Assembly (NCBI RefSeq): GCF_014193845.1
Contig: NZ_JACHZX010000004.1
Coordinates: 62,001-126,000, forward strand
DNA length: 64,000 nt
Reading direction: 5' to 3'
From: Sphingomonas sp. BK345
GTDB taxonomy: Bacteria > Pseudomonadota > Alphaproteobacteria > Sphingomonadales > Sphingomonadaceae
Positions within the stretch are counted from its first letter, which is position 1. Each line of letters begins with the position of its first letter. Of this stretch, positions 48,700 through 57,168 are shown one piece after another. Under the pieces are notes generated by a model. It made no database searches, had not been told where the DNA came from, and saw nothing but the letters and a program-made list of their open reading frames with translations. The position numbers and the translations under genes were made by a program.

Positions 48700-49176
48700 T
48701 CAGCCGGCCTCGCCGGTCTTCGGCTGCGAGATGAATCCGACCTTCGCGAAGCCGGCCATCTGCATGTTGTAGATCGTTCCGGCCACGCAGCGCCAGTCCG
48801 TGTTGACGTCGGCACGCACGTGCGCTTCCGGCAGCTCGAGGTCGGGATTGCCCGGCCCGCCCTGCCGATCGATCTCGGCCTTCAGCTTCGCGACGGCGCG
48901 ATCGAGCAGCTCCTGGTGGGTCACCGGGGTAACGCCCCAATAGACCTTGCAGGCGCCGTCCGCTGCGGTGACCGACAGCGAGACGTTCTCTGGCTTGGTC
49001 GTGGTCGGATCGAACCGGACGTTGGGGAGCGTGATGCCCTTCACCGTCTGGATGGCAACCGGGACCGCGATCAGGAAGATGATGAGGAGCACCAGCATGA
49101 CGTCCACGAGGGGCGTCGTGTTGATGTCCGACATCGGTTTTTCAGTAGCGGAGTCACCGCCAACGCTCATCGCCAT
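48700..49176 (-). CDS. exbD: ExbD/TolR family biopolymer transport protein (first copy)
   Basis: 158 residues with Asp25 in TTPLVDVMLVLLIIF and a periplasmic domain that contains two cysteines (GACKVYWG and WRCVAG), absent from the second ExbD. Two ExbD proteins of different length in a row are usual in sphingomonads and xanthomonads. Second ATG (MSVGG) two codons in is an equally good start. Confidence 0.94.
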   Translation of the reverse strand: MAMSVGGDSATEKPMSDINTTPLVDVMLVLLIIFLIAVPVAIQTVKGITLPNVRFDPTTTKPENVSLSVTAADGACKVYWGVTPVTHQELLDRAVAKLKAEIDRQGGPGNPDLELPEAHVRADVNTDWRCVAGTIYNMQMAGFAKVGFISQPKTGEAG

Positions 49177-49292
49177 GGATCAGGCTTTCCTATTCCTTCG
49201 TTCCGCCTCGCCCCGCTCCGTCGCGGAGCGGCAGAGCGGCGGCCGGTGATCGGCGGGGTCGCACCGAGGGAACCCCGCCTTACACCCTTGCC

Positions 49293-50084
49293 TTACGGGC
49301 GGGTCTGCACGCCACCGGCCTGGCCGGCGGTCGCGGTCGCCGTGGCCGGCTTCACCGGGGCCTTCGCCGGGGTGGTGCCGAGCGACGGGCGCACCGCGCC
49401 GTTCGATGCCAGGAAGCCGAGCACGTCGTTCGAGAAGGCCGACAGGTCCTCCGAGATCGACTTGTTGCGGCGCTGCAGCCAGTTGTACGCCAGCACCGCC
49501 GGCACGGCGACGACCAGGCCGAGCGCCGTCATGATGAGCGCCTCACCGACCGGACCGGCGACCTTGTCGATCGAGGGATCGCCCGACGCGCCGATCTTGA
49601 TGAGCGCGCGATAGATGCCGACGACGGTCCCGAACAGACCGATGAACGGCGACGTCGCGCCCACGGTCGCCAGGAACGCCAGACCGCCGCCGAGCTTCGA
49701 GTTGATCGCGGCTTCCGAGCGCGCCAGCGAACCGTGCAGCCAGTCATGCGCCTCGATCGGATCGGTCAGCTTCGAGTGCTGCTCCTGCGCCGCCAGGCCA
49801 TCATCGACCAGCTGCTTGTAGGCCGAGTTCTTGTCGAGCTTGGCCGAACCCTCGCGCAGCGAGTTGCTGGTCCAGAAGTTGGAGCGCACGCGCTTCGCCT
49901 GGTTGATGATCTTCTGCTGCTCGAACAGCTTCGAGAACAGGATGTAGAACGACACCACCGACATGATCACCAGGATGGTGAACACCGACTGCGAGATGAT
50001 GCCGCCTTCCTTGAGCGCCTGCTGCAGGCCGAACTGGTTCTCGGCTGCCGCGGCCCCACCCGCGGCGAGGATGTTGATGATCAT
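49293..50084 (-). CDS. exbB: MotA/TolQ/ExbB proton channel family protein
   Basis: 263 residues. Hydrophobic N-terminal helix (IISQSVFTILVIMSVVSFYI), a long cytoplasmic loop (KLFEQQKIINQAKRVR...), and the paired TM helices with the family core GATSPFIGLFGTVVGIYRAL and GEALIMTALGLVVAVPAVLAYN. Supplies the pentameric channel of the Ton complex. An Ala/Pro tail ends the protein. Confidence 0.95.
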   Translation of the reverse strand: MIINILAAGGAAAAENQFGLQQALKEGGIISQSVFTILVIMSVVSFYILFSKLFEQQKIINQAKRVRSNFWTSNSLREGSAKLDKNSAYKQLVDDGLAAQEQHSKLTDPIEAHDWLHGSLARSEAAINSKLGGGLAFLATVGATSPFIGLFGTVVGIYRALIKIGASGDPSIDKVAGPVGEALIMTALGLVVAVPAVLAYNWLQRRNKSISEDLSAFSNDVLGFLASNGAVRPSLGTTPAKAPVKPATATATAGQAGGVQTRP

Positions 50085-50148
50085 TCTTCGTCTTCCTTAA
50101 GCCAAAATGTTGTCGGCAGACGCATCCGCGTCGCCACGTTCACGCGGA

Positions 50149-50817
50149 TCAATTCTCCGGAAGCACCCAGCGCACCGGAAGGGTGTAGCTGGACGCGATC
50201 GGATTGCCGGCAGCATCTTGCGCGGGCGAGAAACGCACGCGCGACTTGGCAATGCGGCAGGTCGCCTGGTCGAGCGCCGAGGAGTTGCTCGACGTCGTCA
50301 CCGAACAGTCGGTCACGCGGCCGTCCGTTCCCACGGTCAGCTTGGCGACGACACGCCCCTGCTCGCCGGCGCGGATGGCCGAGGGCGGGTAGTTGTCGGC
50401 ACCGAAGAACTGGCCCGGGTTACCTTTCAGACCGGCCGCCTTGCTGATCGGGTTCGGCGGCGCCGGCGGCGCGGGTGGCGCCGGCGGTGCGACGACCGGC
50501 GACGGCACATAGACCGGCGGCGGAGTCGGAACCGTCGCGACCGTCACGGGCGGCGGGTTCGGATTCTGCACGATCGGCGGCGGCGACACCACCGGCGGCG
50601 GCGTCATCGGCACGTCGGGCGGCGGGGGCGGCGGCTCGTCCGGCGGCGGGGGCGGTGGCTCCTCGACGTCGAACGTGTTCAGCTTCTCAACCTGCTTCTT
50701 GACGAAATTTGTCGCGAGGCCGGTAACGAAGGCATAGCCGAGAGCGATGTGAATCAGCGCGACGATCACCAGCGCGCCGATCTTCCCTCCGCTCATCTTC
50801 TGGTCAGAATAGGCCAT
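50149..50817 (-). CDS. tonB: Energy transducer TonB
   Basis: 222 residues. One N-terminal TM helix (IGALVIVALIHIALGYAFV) with His23 at the position that contacts ExbD, a long proline-rich spacer (~50-130) and a C-terminal TonB domain (YPPSAIRAGEQGRVVAKLTV then SSNSSALDQATCRIA). First gene of tonB-exbB-exbD-exbD, which drives the many TonB-dependent receptors typical of this group. No TonB-dependent receptor or Fur box is evident in the window. Confidence 0.95.
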   Translation of the reverse strand: MAYSDQKMSGGKIGALVIVALIHIALGYAFVTGLATNFVKKQVEKLNTFDVEEPPPPPPDEPPPPPPDVPMTPPPVVSPPPIVQNPNPPPVTVATVPTPPPVYVPSPVVAPPAPPAPPAPPNPISKAAGLKGNPGQFFGADNYPPSAIRAGEQGRVVAKLTVGTDGRVTDCSVTTSSNSSALDQATCRIAKSRVRFSPAQDAAGNPIASSYTLPVRWVLPEN

Positions 50818-51041
50818 TCAGCAACGAAACTCCCTCATCCTGCGGCCCTTGGGTGGCCGGAGCGGATCCGGCCTGGGTTGTTAACCGTTCCGTAGCATCC
50901 CTTGGGGCAGGCCACAGACGGTCGAGTCCTATCGCGCCCGTTTTGGGGACGCAAACGCTTTGTCGGGCGCAACAAACGTACAAACGAACGGCGACAGATT
51001 TATTTCTGTATCGTTCAGGCAGGTTCACGTACCCAGCAGCC

Positions 51042-51947
51042 ATGATCCTACGCCAGATTCGATCCCCGAGGCGAGCCCCCTTCGCGCTGCTCGCGATCAT
51101 GCTCGCTTTTTCCTCGATGGCACCGGCGTCGCTCGCCGCACAGGGAGCGCCGGCGCCCGCGACTGCACCCGCGGTGGACTATGCCTCGCTCGCCGATCTG
51201 GTGGTGCAGAGCCCGCTGATCATCGACGCGACGATTCGCTCCGCCGCCAAGATCAAGGGCGACGAGGCGGCCGGTCTCGCGCCAGGGCATACGCGCTTCT
51301 ACGTCGAGGCCGACGTCGGCACGCTGGTACGCGGGACGAGTGCGATCCCGCAGCGGGTCGGCTGGGTGGTCGACGCTGCCCCGGATTGGCGGGGCCGCGC
51401 ACCCAACCTGAAGAAGCGCCGCGTGCTCGCCTTCGCACGCCCGGTCGCGGGGCGGCCCGACCAGGTGCAGCTCGTCACGCCGGGAGCCCAGCGCGACTGG
51501 AGCCCGGCGACCGATTCGCTCGCCCGACGGATTGCCAAGGAGGCCAGCGCGCCCGACGCGCCGCCGATCATCACCGACATCCGCAGCGCCTTCCACGTGC
51601 CCGGCGCGCTGCCCGGCGAGGGCGAGACGCAGATCTTCCTCGTTACCGAGGACAATCGCCCCGCCGCGCTGTCGATCCTGCGGCGGCCCGGCGAGCAACC
51701 GCGCTGGTCGGTCGCGCTCACCGAGATCATCGACGATGCCGCGGCGGCGCCGGGCCGCGACACCTTGCTGTGGTATCGGCTTGCCTGCGCGTTGCCGCCG
51801 ACGCTGCCCGAGCGCGCCACCGCCTCGCTCGAGCCGGACGATTCGGCCCAGGCGCAAGCCGATTATCGCTACGTGATCGAGCAGCTCGGGCCGTGCCGAA
51901 ATGGGACGAACACGACCTCGATCAGCGGCGATGCCGCACGAGGGTGA
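51042..51947 (+). CDS. Exported protein of unknown function
   Basis: 301 residues from MILRQIRSPRRAPFALLAIM, with a signal peptide ending near SLAAQ. The mature part (VDYASLADLVVQSPLIIDAT..., YVEADVGTLVRGTSAIPQRVG, RRVLAFARPV...QVQLVTP) looks like a beta-rich secreted domain; no catalytic motif seen. It diverges from tonB and its 3' end overlaps the convergent FolB-like gene by 26 bases. Longer upstream starts carry no signal peptide at the front. Confidence 0.72.
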   Translation: MILRQIRSPRRAPFALLAIMLAFSSMAPASLAAQGAPAPATAPAVDYASLADLVVQSPLIIDATIRSAAKIKGDEAAGLAPGHTRFYVEADVGTLVRGTSAIPQRVGWVVDAAPDWRGRAPNLKKRRVLAFARPVAGRPDQVQLVTPGAQRDWSPATDSLARRIAKEASAPDAPPIITDIRSAFHVPGALPGEGETQIFLVTEDNRPAALSILRRPGEQPRWSVALTEIIDDAAAAPGRDTLLWYRLACALPPTLPERATASLEPDDSAQAQADYRYVIEQLGPCRNGTNTTSISGDAARG

Positions 51948-52296
51948 TGCCGATCGACTCGCCCGCCTCGGCGATGGCGAGTTTGACGATCTTGACCGTG
52001 ACTCGGCGGACGCGTCGATCCTGTAGAAACAGCGTCTCGGCGATATGGTCCGCCACCGCCTCGATCAGGGTGAAGTGACCAGCCGTGGCGAGTGCGTCGG
52101 TCGCGGCGTGGCGCAGATCGAGGTAGTTCTTGGAGGCGCTCAGCGGTGTGTCGGGAGCATAGCGCGCCGGGGCATCGAGCAGCACGTTGAGCGAGATCCG
52201 CAGCGGCTGCGGCAGGTGAGTCTCTTCCGAGTAGATGCCGGTGAGCACCTGCACCACCAGGTCATGGACCTCCAGCTCCAGCGTGTCGTCGTCCAT
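51922..52296 (-). CDS. Dihydroneopterin aldolase-like protein
   Basis: 124 residues in the FolB tunnelling fold, which in folate synthesis splits dihydroneopterin. It keeps the aldolase layout: LTGIYSEETHLPQPLRISL, YLDLRHA and FTLIEAVADHIAETLFL, with Glu in TLIEAVA at the pterin-anchoring position, and VKIVKL near the end. No folP or folK is adjacent. The start MDDDTLELEVHD is taken; the longer frame has low-complexity upstream sequence. Family firm, activity likely. Confidence 0.85.
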   Translation of the reverse strand: MDDDTLELEVHDLVVQVLTGIYSEETHLPQPLRISLNVLLDAPARYAPDTPLSASKNYLDLRHAATDALATAGHFTLIEAVADHIAETLFLQDRRVRRVTVKIVKLAIAEAGESIGITLVRHRR

Positions 52297-52493
52297 CTTC
52301 GGGCTCCCGCGCTCGGCCGCGCCGCGGCCGCTCATGCCAGCGGGCGCAGGTGGACGCGGTCGCTCTCCGAGTCCAGCGCGGCGCGGCGATGGCACGATCG
52401 TGGCGATTCGGGGGCGATCGCGGTTGCGTTCGGGCACGGTCCCGCTAAAGCGCGCGCGCCCCGCGTCCCCCGCCGGGTGCGAGGGAACATGCT

Positions 52494-53000
52494 GTGGCCG
52501 AGCTGGTGGCGATCGAGACGGTGACAGCGGCGGCGGTCGAGTCGCTGCTCGACCGCGCCTTCGGCCCCGATCGGCACGCCCGCACCGCCTATCGGCTGCG
52601 TGCCGGCACCGCACCGCTCCCGGAGCTGAGTTTCGCGGTCATCGAGGACAGGGCGCTGCTCGGCACGATCCAGTGCTGGCCGGTGCGCTTCCTCGGCGAC
52701 GACGGCAGCGAGATACCGCTGGTGCTGGTCGGTCCCGTCGCCGTCGCTCCCGAGCGGCAGCAGGGCGGCCTCGGGCGGCGGCTGACCGCCGCCGCGCTCG
52801 CCGCCGCCGACTCGCGCGGGCTCGACCTCATGCTGATCGGGGACCCGGAATATTACGGCCGCTTCTTCGGCTTTAGCGCGGCGGCCACCGCCGACTGGCG
52901 GCTGCCGGGGCCGGTCGAGCGCCATCGGCTGCTCGCCCGCGGTGCCGGGGTGCCGCACGGCGCGGGCGCGATCGCGCCACGCGTCACCGCCGCCGCCTGA
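52494..53000 (+). CDS. GNAT family N-acetyltransferase
   Basis: 168 residues, GTG start with GAGGGAA ahead. Acetyl-CoA loop is seen as GPVAVAPERQQGGLGRRLTAAAL (the R/Q-x-x-G-x-G/A pattern at ~90), with the C-terminal GDPEYYGRFFGF typical of a YhbS-like subgroup. The substrate is unknown. First of a run of four close genes on this strand (GNAT, DUF1285, Nudix, CCA transferase). Confidence 0.88.
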   Translation: MAELVAIETVTAAAVESLLDRAFGPDRHARTAYRLRAGTAPLPELSFAVIEDRALLGTIQCWPVRFLGDDGSEIPLVLVGPVAVAPERQQGGLGRRLTAAALAAADSRGLDLMLIGDPEYYGRFFGFSAAATADWRLPGPVERHRLLARGAGVPHGAGAIAPRVTAAA

Positions 53001-53038
53001 ACCTTTACCGCCGGCTCCGCGCGCCCTAACTGGCGCGC

Positions 53039-53602
53039 ATGCCGATGGCACCCCCGCCCGATTTCAGCTCCTTGTCCGTCGCCGATATCGCGCGTCTGGC
53101 CGAGAGCGACCAGCTGCCCCCGGTCGAGCGCTGGAACCCGACCCATTGCGGCGACAGCGAGATGCGCATCGCGCGCGACGGCACCTGGTACCATCAGGAC
53201 AGCCCGATCACGCGCGCCGCGATGGTGCGCGCCTTCAGCCGCATCCTGCGCCGCGAGCCCGACGGCGCTCACGTGCTGGTCACCCCCGTCGAGAAGCTCG
53301 ACATCGCGGTGGAGGACGCGGCGTTCGTCGCGGTCGAGCTCAAGGCTGAGGGCGAGGGCCGCGGCTCGACCCTCGCCTTCCGGCTCAACACCGGCGACGT
53401 GGTCACCGCCTCGGCCGATCACCCGCTGCGCTTCGTCGAGCGCGACGACGGCCCTCGCCCCTATCTGCTGGTGCGCGGTGGGCTGGAGGCGCTGGTGGCG
53501 CGGCCGCTCTACTATGAGCTCGCCGAGCGCGCGCTCGCGGCGGACGACACGCCGCCGGGTGTGTGGAGCGCGGGCGCCTTCTTCGCGCTCCAGCCCCGAT
53601 GA
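53039..53602 (+). CDS. DUF1285 domain protein
   Basis: 187 residues; matches the DUF1285 pattern with PVERWNPTHCGDSEMRIARDGTWYHQDSPI and RREPDGAHVLVTPVEK. Proteins of this family are cytosolic and function is not assigned. Its stop overlaps the start of the Nudix gene (ATGA), so the two are co-translated. Confidence 0.9.
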   Translation: MPMAPPPDFSSLSVADIARLAESDQLPPVERWNPTHCGDSEMRIARDGTWYHQDSPITRAAMVRAFSRILRREPDGAHVLVTPVEKLDIAVEDAAFVAVELKAEGEGRGSTLAFRLNTGDVVTASADHPLRFVERDDGPRPYLLVRGGLEALVARPLYYELAERALAADDTPPGVWSAGAFFALQPR

Positions 53603-54186
53603 CGCTGGCCGAGAAGCTCGCCGCTGCCCTGGTGTCGAACGAGGCGACCGCGCTGATCGCGGGCGACGACGGTGACCTCTCGGGCGTCGCCGCGCTGACC
53701 GAGGCGGCGGTGCTGGTCGCGGTGACCGACCGCGCGCGCCCCGGCGTGATCCTGACACAGCGGACCGAGACGTTGCGCCGTCACGCCGGCCAGGTCGCCT
53801 TCCCGGGCGGCCGGCTGGATCCCGGCGAGGATGCGGTCACCGCCGCGCTGCGCGAGGCCGAGGAGGAGATCGCGCTGCCGCGGGAAGCGGTAGAAGTGAT
53901 CGGCGCGTCCGACCGCTATCGCACCGGCACCGGCTTCTGCGTCACGCCGGTGGTCGGGGTGGTACCACCCGATCTGCCGCTGGTGGCGAGCGAGGCCGAG
54001 GTAGCGGCGGTGTTCGAGGTGCCTCTCGACTTCCTGCTCGATGCCGCGAATCACAACGCGCGCACCGCCACCTTCCAGGGACGCGAGCGCGCCTACGTCG
54101 AGCTGTTATGGGGCGAGCGCCGCATCTGGGGCGCCACCGCGGGGATGATCGTCAACCTGTCGCGGCGGCTGCGATGGGCGGCGTGA
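53599..54186 (+). CDS. CoA pyrophosphatase-type Nudix hydrolase
   Basis: 195 residues. Nudix box GGRLDPGEDAVTAALREAEEEIAL at ~62-85; the usual final Gly (REUxEExGU) is Ala, as sometimes in this group. The CoA-Nudix companion LLTQR-E-LR-HAGQ-FPGG pattern appears as ILTQRTETLRRHAGQVAFPGG. Breaks CoA or similar dinucleotides to phosphopantetheine. Start at the ATG overlapping DUF1285; its 3' end overlaps the CCA transferase start by 13 bases. Confidence 0.93.
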   Translation: MTLAEKLAAALVSNEATALIAGDDGDLSGVAALTEAAVLVAVTDRARPGVILTQRTETLRRHAGQVAFPGGRLDPGEDAVTAALREAEEEIALPREAVEVIGASDRYRTGTGFCVTPVVGVVPPDLPLVASEAEVAAVFEVPLDFLLDAANHNARTATFQGRERAYVELLWGERRIWGATAGMIVNLSRRLRWAA

Positions 54187-55370
54187 CGCTGCCGGACGCG
54201 CCGTGGCGCACCCGCCCGGGTCTCGCGGCGCTGGAGCGCGCGCTCGACGCCGCCGGCGGTCACGCGCGCTACGTCGGCGGGGCGGTGCGGGATACCTTGC
54301 TGGGGCTCGACGTCGCCGACATCGACCTCGCCACTCCCTTCGTACCGGGAGAGGTGGTGCGCCGGCTCGAGGGCGCCGGGATCCGCTCGGTGCCGACCGG
54401 GATCGCGCACGGCACGATCACCGCGGTCAGCGAGGGCTCGGTCGTCGAGGTGACGACGCTGCGGCGCGACGTCGCCACCGACGGGCGCCACGCGGTCGTC
54501 GCCTTCGCCAACGACTGGCGTGAGGACGCGGCGCGGCGCGACTTCACGATCAACGCGCTCTACGCCGACCCGGTCAGCGGCGCGGTCCACGACTATTTCG
54601 GTGGGCTCGACGACCTTGCCGCGCGGCGGGTCCGCTTCATCGGTGACCCGCACCGCCGGATCGCCGAGGATCATCTGCGCATCCTGCGCTTCTTCCGTTT
54701 CCACGCGCGCTTCGGCGATACGATCGACGCCGACGGACTCGCCGCCTGCGTCGCGCGCGCCAACGACCTGATGGCACTGAGCCGCGAGCGCGTCGCCGCC
54801 GAGCTGCTCAAGCTGCTCGTCGCTCCCGGCGCGGTCGCGGCGGTGCGGCTGATGCACGACAGCGGCATCTTCCGGCCGGTCCTGCCCGAGATCGACCGCG
54901 ACGGCGTGGCGCGGCTCGGCGCCGTGGCCGAGCGCGAGCATGCCGCCGGGGTCGCGCCCGATCCGATCCGCCGCCTCGCCGCGCTGCTCCCGTCCGACGC
55001 CGCCGAGGGAGTGGGTGCGCGGCTGAAGCTCTCGAACGCCGACCGCAAGCGGCTGGTGCAGGCGAGCGCGGGTGCCGGTGACGAGGGTGCGCGCGCGCTC
55101 GGCTACCGCGTCGGCACCGCGAGCGCGCTCGACCGGCTGCTGCTCGCCGGGGCGGACCCCGCCCCGCTCCGCGACTGGACGCCCCCCACCCTGCCGATCG
55201 GCGGCGGCGCGTTGGTAGCACGCGGGCTGACGCGCGGGCCCGAGGTGGCGCGCGTGCTCAGACGGGTCGAGGATCGTTGGGTCGCCGAGGGCTTCCCCGA
55301 CGCCGCCCGCGCCGAGGCGATCGCCGACGAGGAAGTCGCTCAGGTGTTGCGCGCGACCAGGAAAGCATAG
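54174..55370 (+). CDS. CCA tRNA nucleotidyltransferase (poly(A) polymerase family)
   Basis: Class II nucleotidyltransferase of 398 residues that completes the CCA end of tRNA. N-terminal motif YVGGAVRDTLLG and the metal-binding DIDLAT give the catalytic carboxylates; RRDFTINALY and GDPHRRIAEDHLRILRFFRFHAR are the nucleotide-recognition and turn motifs. The tRNA-Pro gene in this window already encodes CCA, so the enzyme would mostly repair. A GTG at 54183 is an alternative start. It converges on and overlaps the GGDEF-EAL gene by 31 bases. Confidence 0.93.
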   Translation: MGGVTLPDAPWRTRPGLAALERALDAAGGHARYVGGAVRDTLLGLDVADIDLATPFVPGEVVRRLEGAGIRSVPTGIAHGTITAVSEGSVVEVTTLRRDVATDGRHAVVAFANDWREDAARRDFTINALYADPVSGAVHDYFGGLDDLAARRVRFIGDPHRRIAEDHLRILRFFRFHARFGDTIDADGLAACVARANDLMALSRERVAAELLKLLVAPGAVAAVRLMHDSGIFRPVLPEIDRDGVARLGAVAEREHAAGVAPDPIRRLAALLPSDAAEGVGARLKLSNADRKRLVQASAGAGDEGARALGYRVGTASALDRLLLAGADPAPLRDWTPPTLPIGGGALVARGLTRGPEVARVLRRVEDRWVAEGFPDAARAEAIADEEVAQVLRATRKA

Positions 55371-57037
55371 GCCGCCTCGGCGTCGAGCGGACGGGCATAG
55401 GCATAGCCCTGGCCGAAGGTGCAGCCGAGCGCGCCGAGCGTCTGCCCCAGCTCCACCGTCTCGATCCCCTCCGCCACCGTGTCCATCCCCAGCGCCTTGG
55501 ACAGACCGAGGATCGCGCGCACGATGGCGAGCTGGTCCCGGTCGGTCAGCATGCCGGTGACGAAGCTGCGATCGATCTTCAGCAGGTCGATCGGCAGCGT
55601 GTGGAGCGACGCGAGGTTGGAGAAGCCGGTACCGAAATCGTCCATCGCAATCACGGTGCCGAGCTCCTTGAGCGCCATCAGCACGCCCGCGATCCGATCG
55701 GGATCGGCGATGATCGCGCTCTCGGTCAGCTCGAGCTTCAGCCGCCCACCGCCGAGCCCCGCCCCGCCGAGCGCGCGCTCGACCATGCCGGGGATCGAAT
55801 CGCGCTGCAGCTGGATCGGCGAGACGTTGACCGCCACTGCCGCGCCGCACTCGCCGCCCCAGCGCCGGTCCCAGCCGGCGAGCGTCTGCATCGCGGTGTC
55901 GACGGCCCAGCGGCCGAGCGGGATGATCAGCCCCGATTCCTCGGCCACGGGGATGAAGCGCACCGGCGGCACGTTGGTGCCCTGTTCGTCGGTCCAGCGC
56001 GCCAGCGCCTCGAATCCGCTGACCTTGCCCGAGGTGAGATCGAGGATGGGCTGATAGACGAGATGGAGCTGCTCGTTCTCGATCGCGCGACGCAGCGCGG
56101 TCTCCATCGCGAACTCCTCGCGCGCGCTGTCGAGCGCGCGGGTCTGATAGGCCTCGGCGCTCTTCGTCGCCTTGGATCGTTTCATCGCCACCTGCGCGTG
56201 GCGGATCACGTCCTCGGCGTCGTCGGTGGCCGAGTCGCCGAAGGCAATGCCGATGGCGCAGGAGACGCGCAGCTCGAAGTCGCTCAGCCGGAACGGCGTG
56301 GCCAGCGCCTCGCGGATGCGGCGCGCGACATGGTCGGCCTCGTAATCGTCCTGGTCGATCGTGAGCAGCACGCCGAACTCGTCGCCACCGGTGCGCGCCA
56401 GCACGTCGCGGCTGCGCAGCGCGCCCTTGATCCGCCGCGCCACCGTGATCAGCAGCTCGTCGCCGGTGAGCGAGCCGAGGCAGGCGTTGAAGCGGCTGAA
56501 TCGCGCCAGGTCGATCATCAGCACCGCCCAGCGCGCCGCGCCTTCCTCGATCATCGCCTCAAGCGAGTCGGTGAAGCCGCCGCGGTTAGGCAGGCCAGTG
56601 AGACTGTCGGTCGCCATCTCGCGACGCAGCGTCTCCTCGGTGCGCACCTCGGCGGTCTGGTCGACGAAGGAGACCACCGCGGTGGGCTCGGGCCGATCAG
56701 GGATCAGCGCGAAGCTGAGGCGATAATGGCGCCGTTCCACCGTCTCGCCGGTCGACCAGTTGATCTCGGCCTGGTCATGGCCCGTCCGCAGGAACGAGGC
56801 GATCAGCGGGTCGATCGCGCGTTCCTGTTGCAGACCCGCGCGCACGAAGGCGGGGTTGCTGTTCTCATAATCGACTCGCCCGGCGCGCAGGCGCGCGATC
56901 ACCAGCGGGATCGGCACGAGCTCGAGCGAGCCGTGCGCCGCGGACAGGCCCAAGCCGGGTGCAACCGCGGCGCGGCCGTGCACGGCGGGATTCGAGTCGG
57001 CCGATGCCGTCACCAGCAGGGGAGAGCGCGTTGCCAT
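55340..57037 (-). CDS. GGDEF-EAL domain protein (cyclic-di-GMP turnover)
   Basis: 565 residues. A PAS-like N-terminus (~45-130), then a GGDEF domain with intact TGGDEFG signature and an I-site-like RSRD a few residues before it, then an EAL domain with FEALARW, the MDDFGTGFSNLASL metal loop, and VAEGIE. Both halves look catalytically complete, so it could make or break c-di-GMP. No TM segment or signal peptide, so it is probably cytosolic. ATG at 57037 is taken over the GTG one codon upstream. Confidence 0.94.
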   Translation of the reverse strand: MATRSPLLVTASADSNPAVHGRAAVAPGLGLSAAHGSLELVPIPLVIARLRAGRVDYENSNPAFVRAGLQQERAIDPLIASFLRTGHDQAEINWSTGETVERRHYRLSFALIPDRPEPTAVVSFVDQTAEVRTEETLRREMATDSLTGLPNRGGFTDSLEAMIEEGAARWAVLMIDLARFSRFNACLGSLTGDELLITVARRIKGALRSRDVLARTGGDEFGVLLTIDQDDYEADHVARRIREALATPFRLSDFELRVSCAIGIAFGDSATDDAEDVIRHAQVAMKRSKATKSAEAYQTRALDSAREEFAMETALRRAIENEQLHLVYQPILDLTSGKVSGFEALARWTDEQGTNVPPVRFIPVAEESGLIIPLGRWAVDTAMQTLAGWDRRWGGECGAAVAVNVSPIQLQRDSIPGMVERALGGAGLGGGRLKLELTESAIIADPDRIAGVLMALKELGTVIAMDDFGTGFSNLASLHTLPIDLLKIDRSFVTGMLTDRDQLAIVRAILGLSKALGMDTVAEGIETVELGQTLGALGCTFGQGYAYARPLDAEAAYAFLVARNT

Positions 57038-57168
57038 CACGATCTGTCCTAGATCGCAACGGTTAAGGCCGGCTTACGGAAAGCAAGTTGGGCCGTATCG
57101 GTTGTATTTAGCTGTCATCCGTCAGCGTGCCGGGATGGGACGCTTCGCCGACCCGCCGAGGGCGGAGG

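Noticed and set aside
54093..55850. 585-residue minus-strand open frame opposite the CCA transferase
   Set aside because: Shadow frame; its few domain-like stretches are EAL residues read in the wrong frame.
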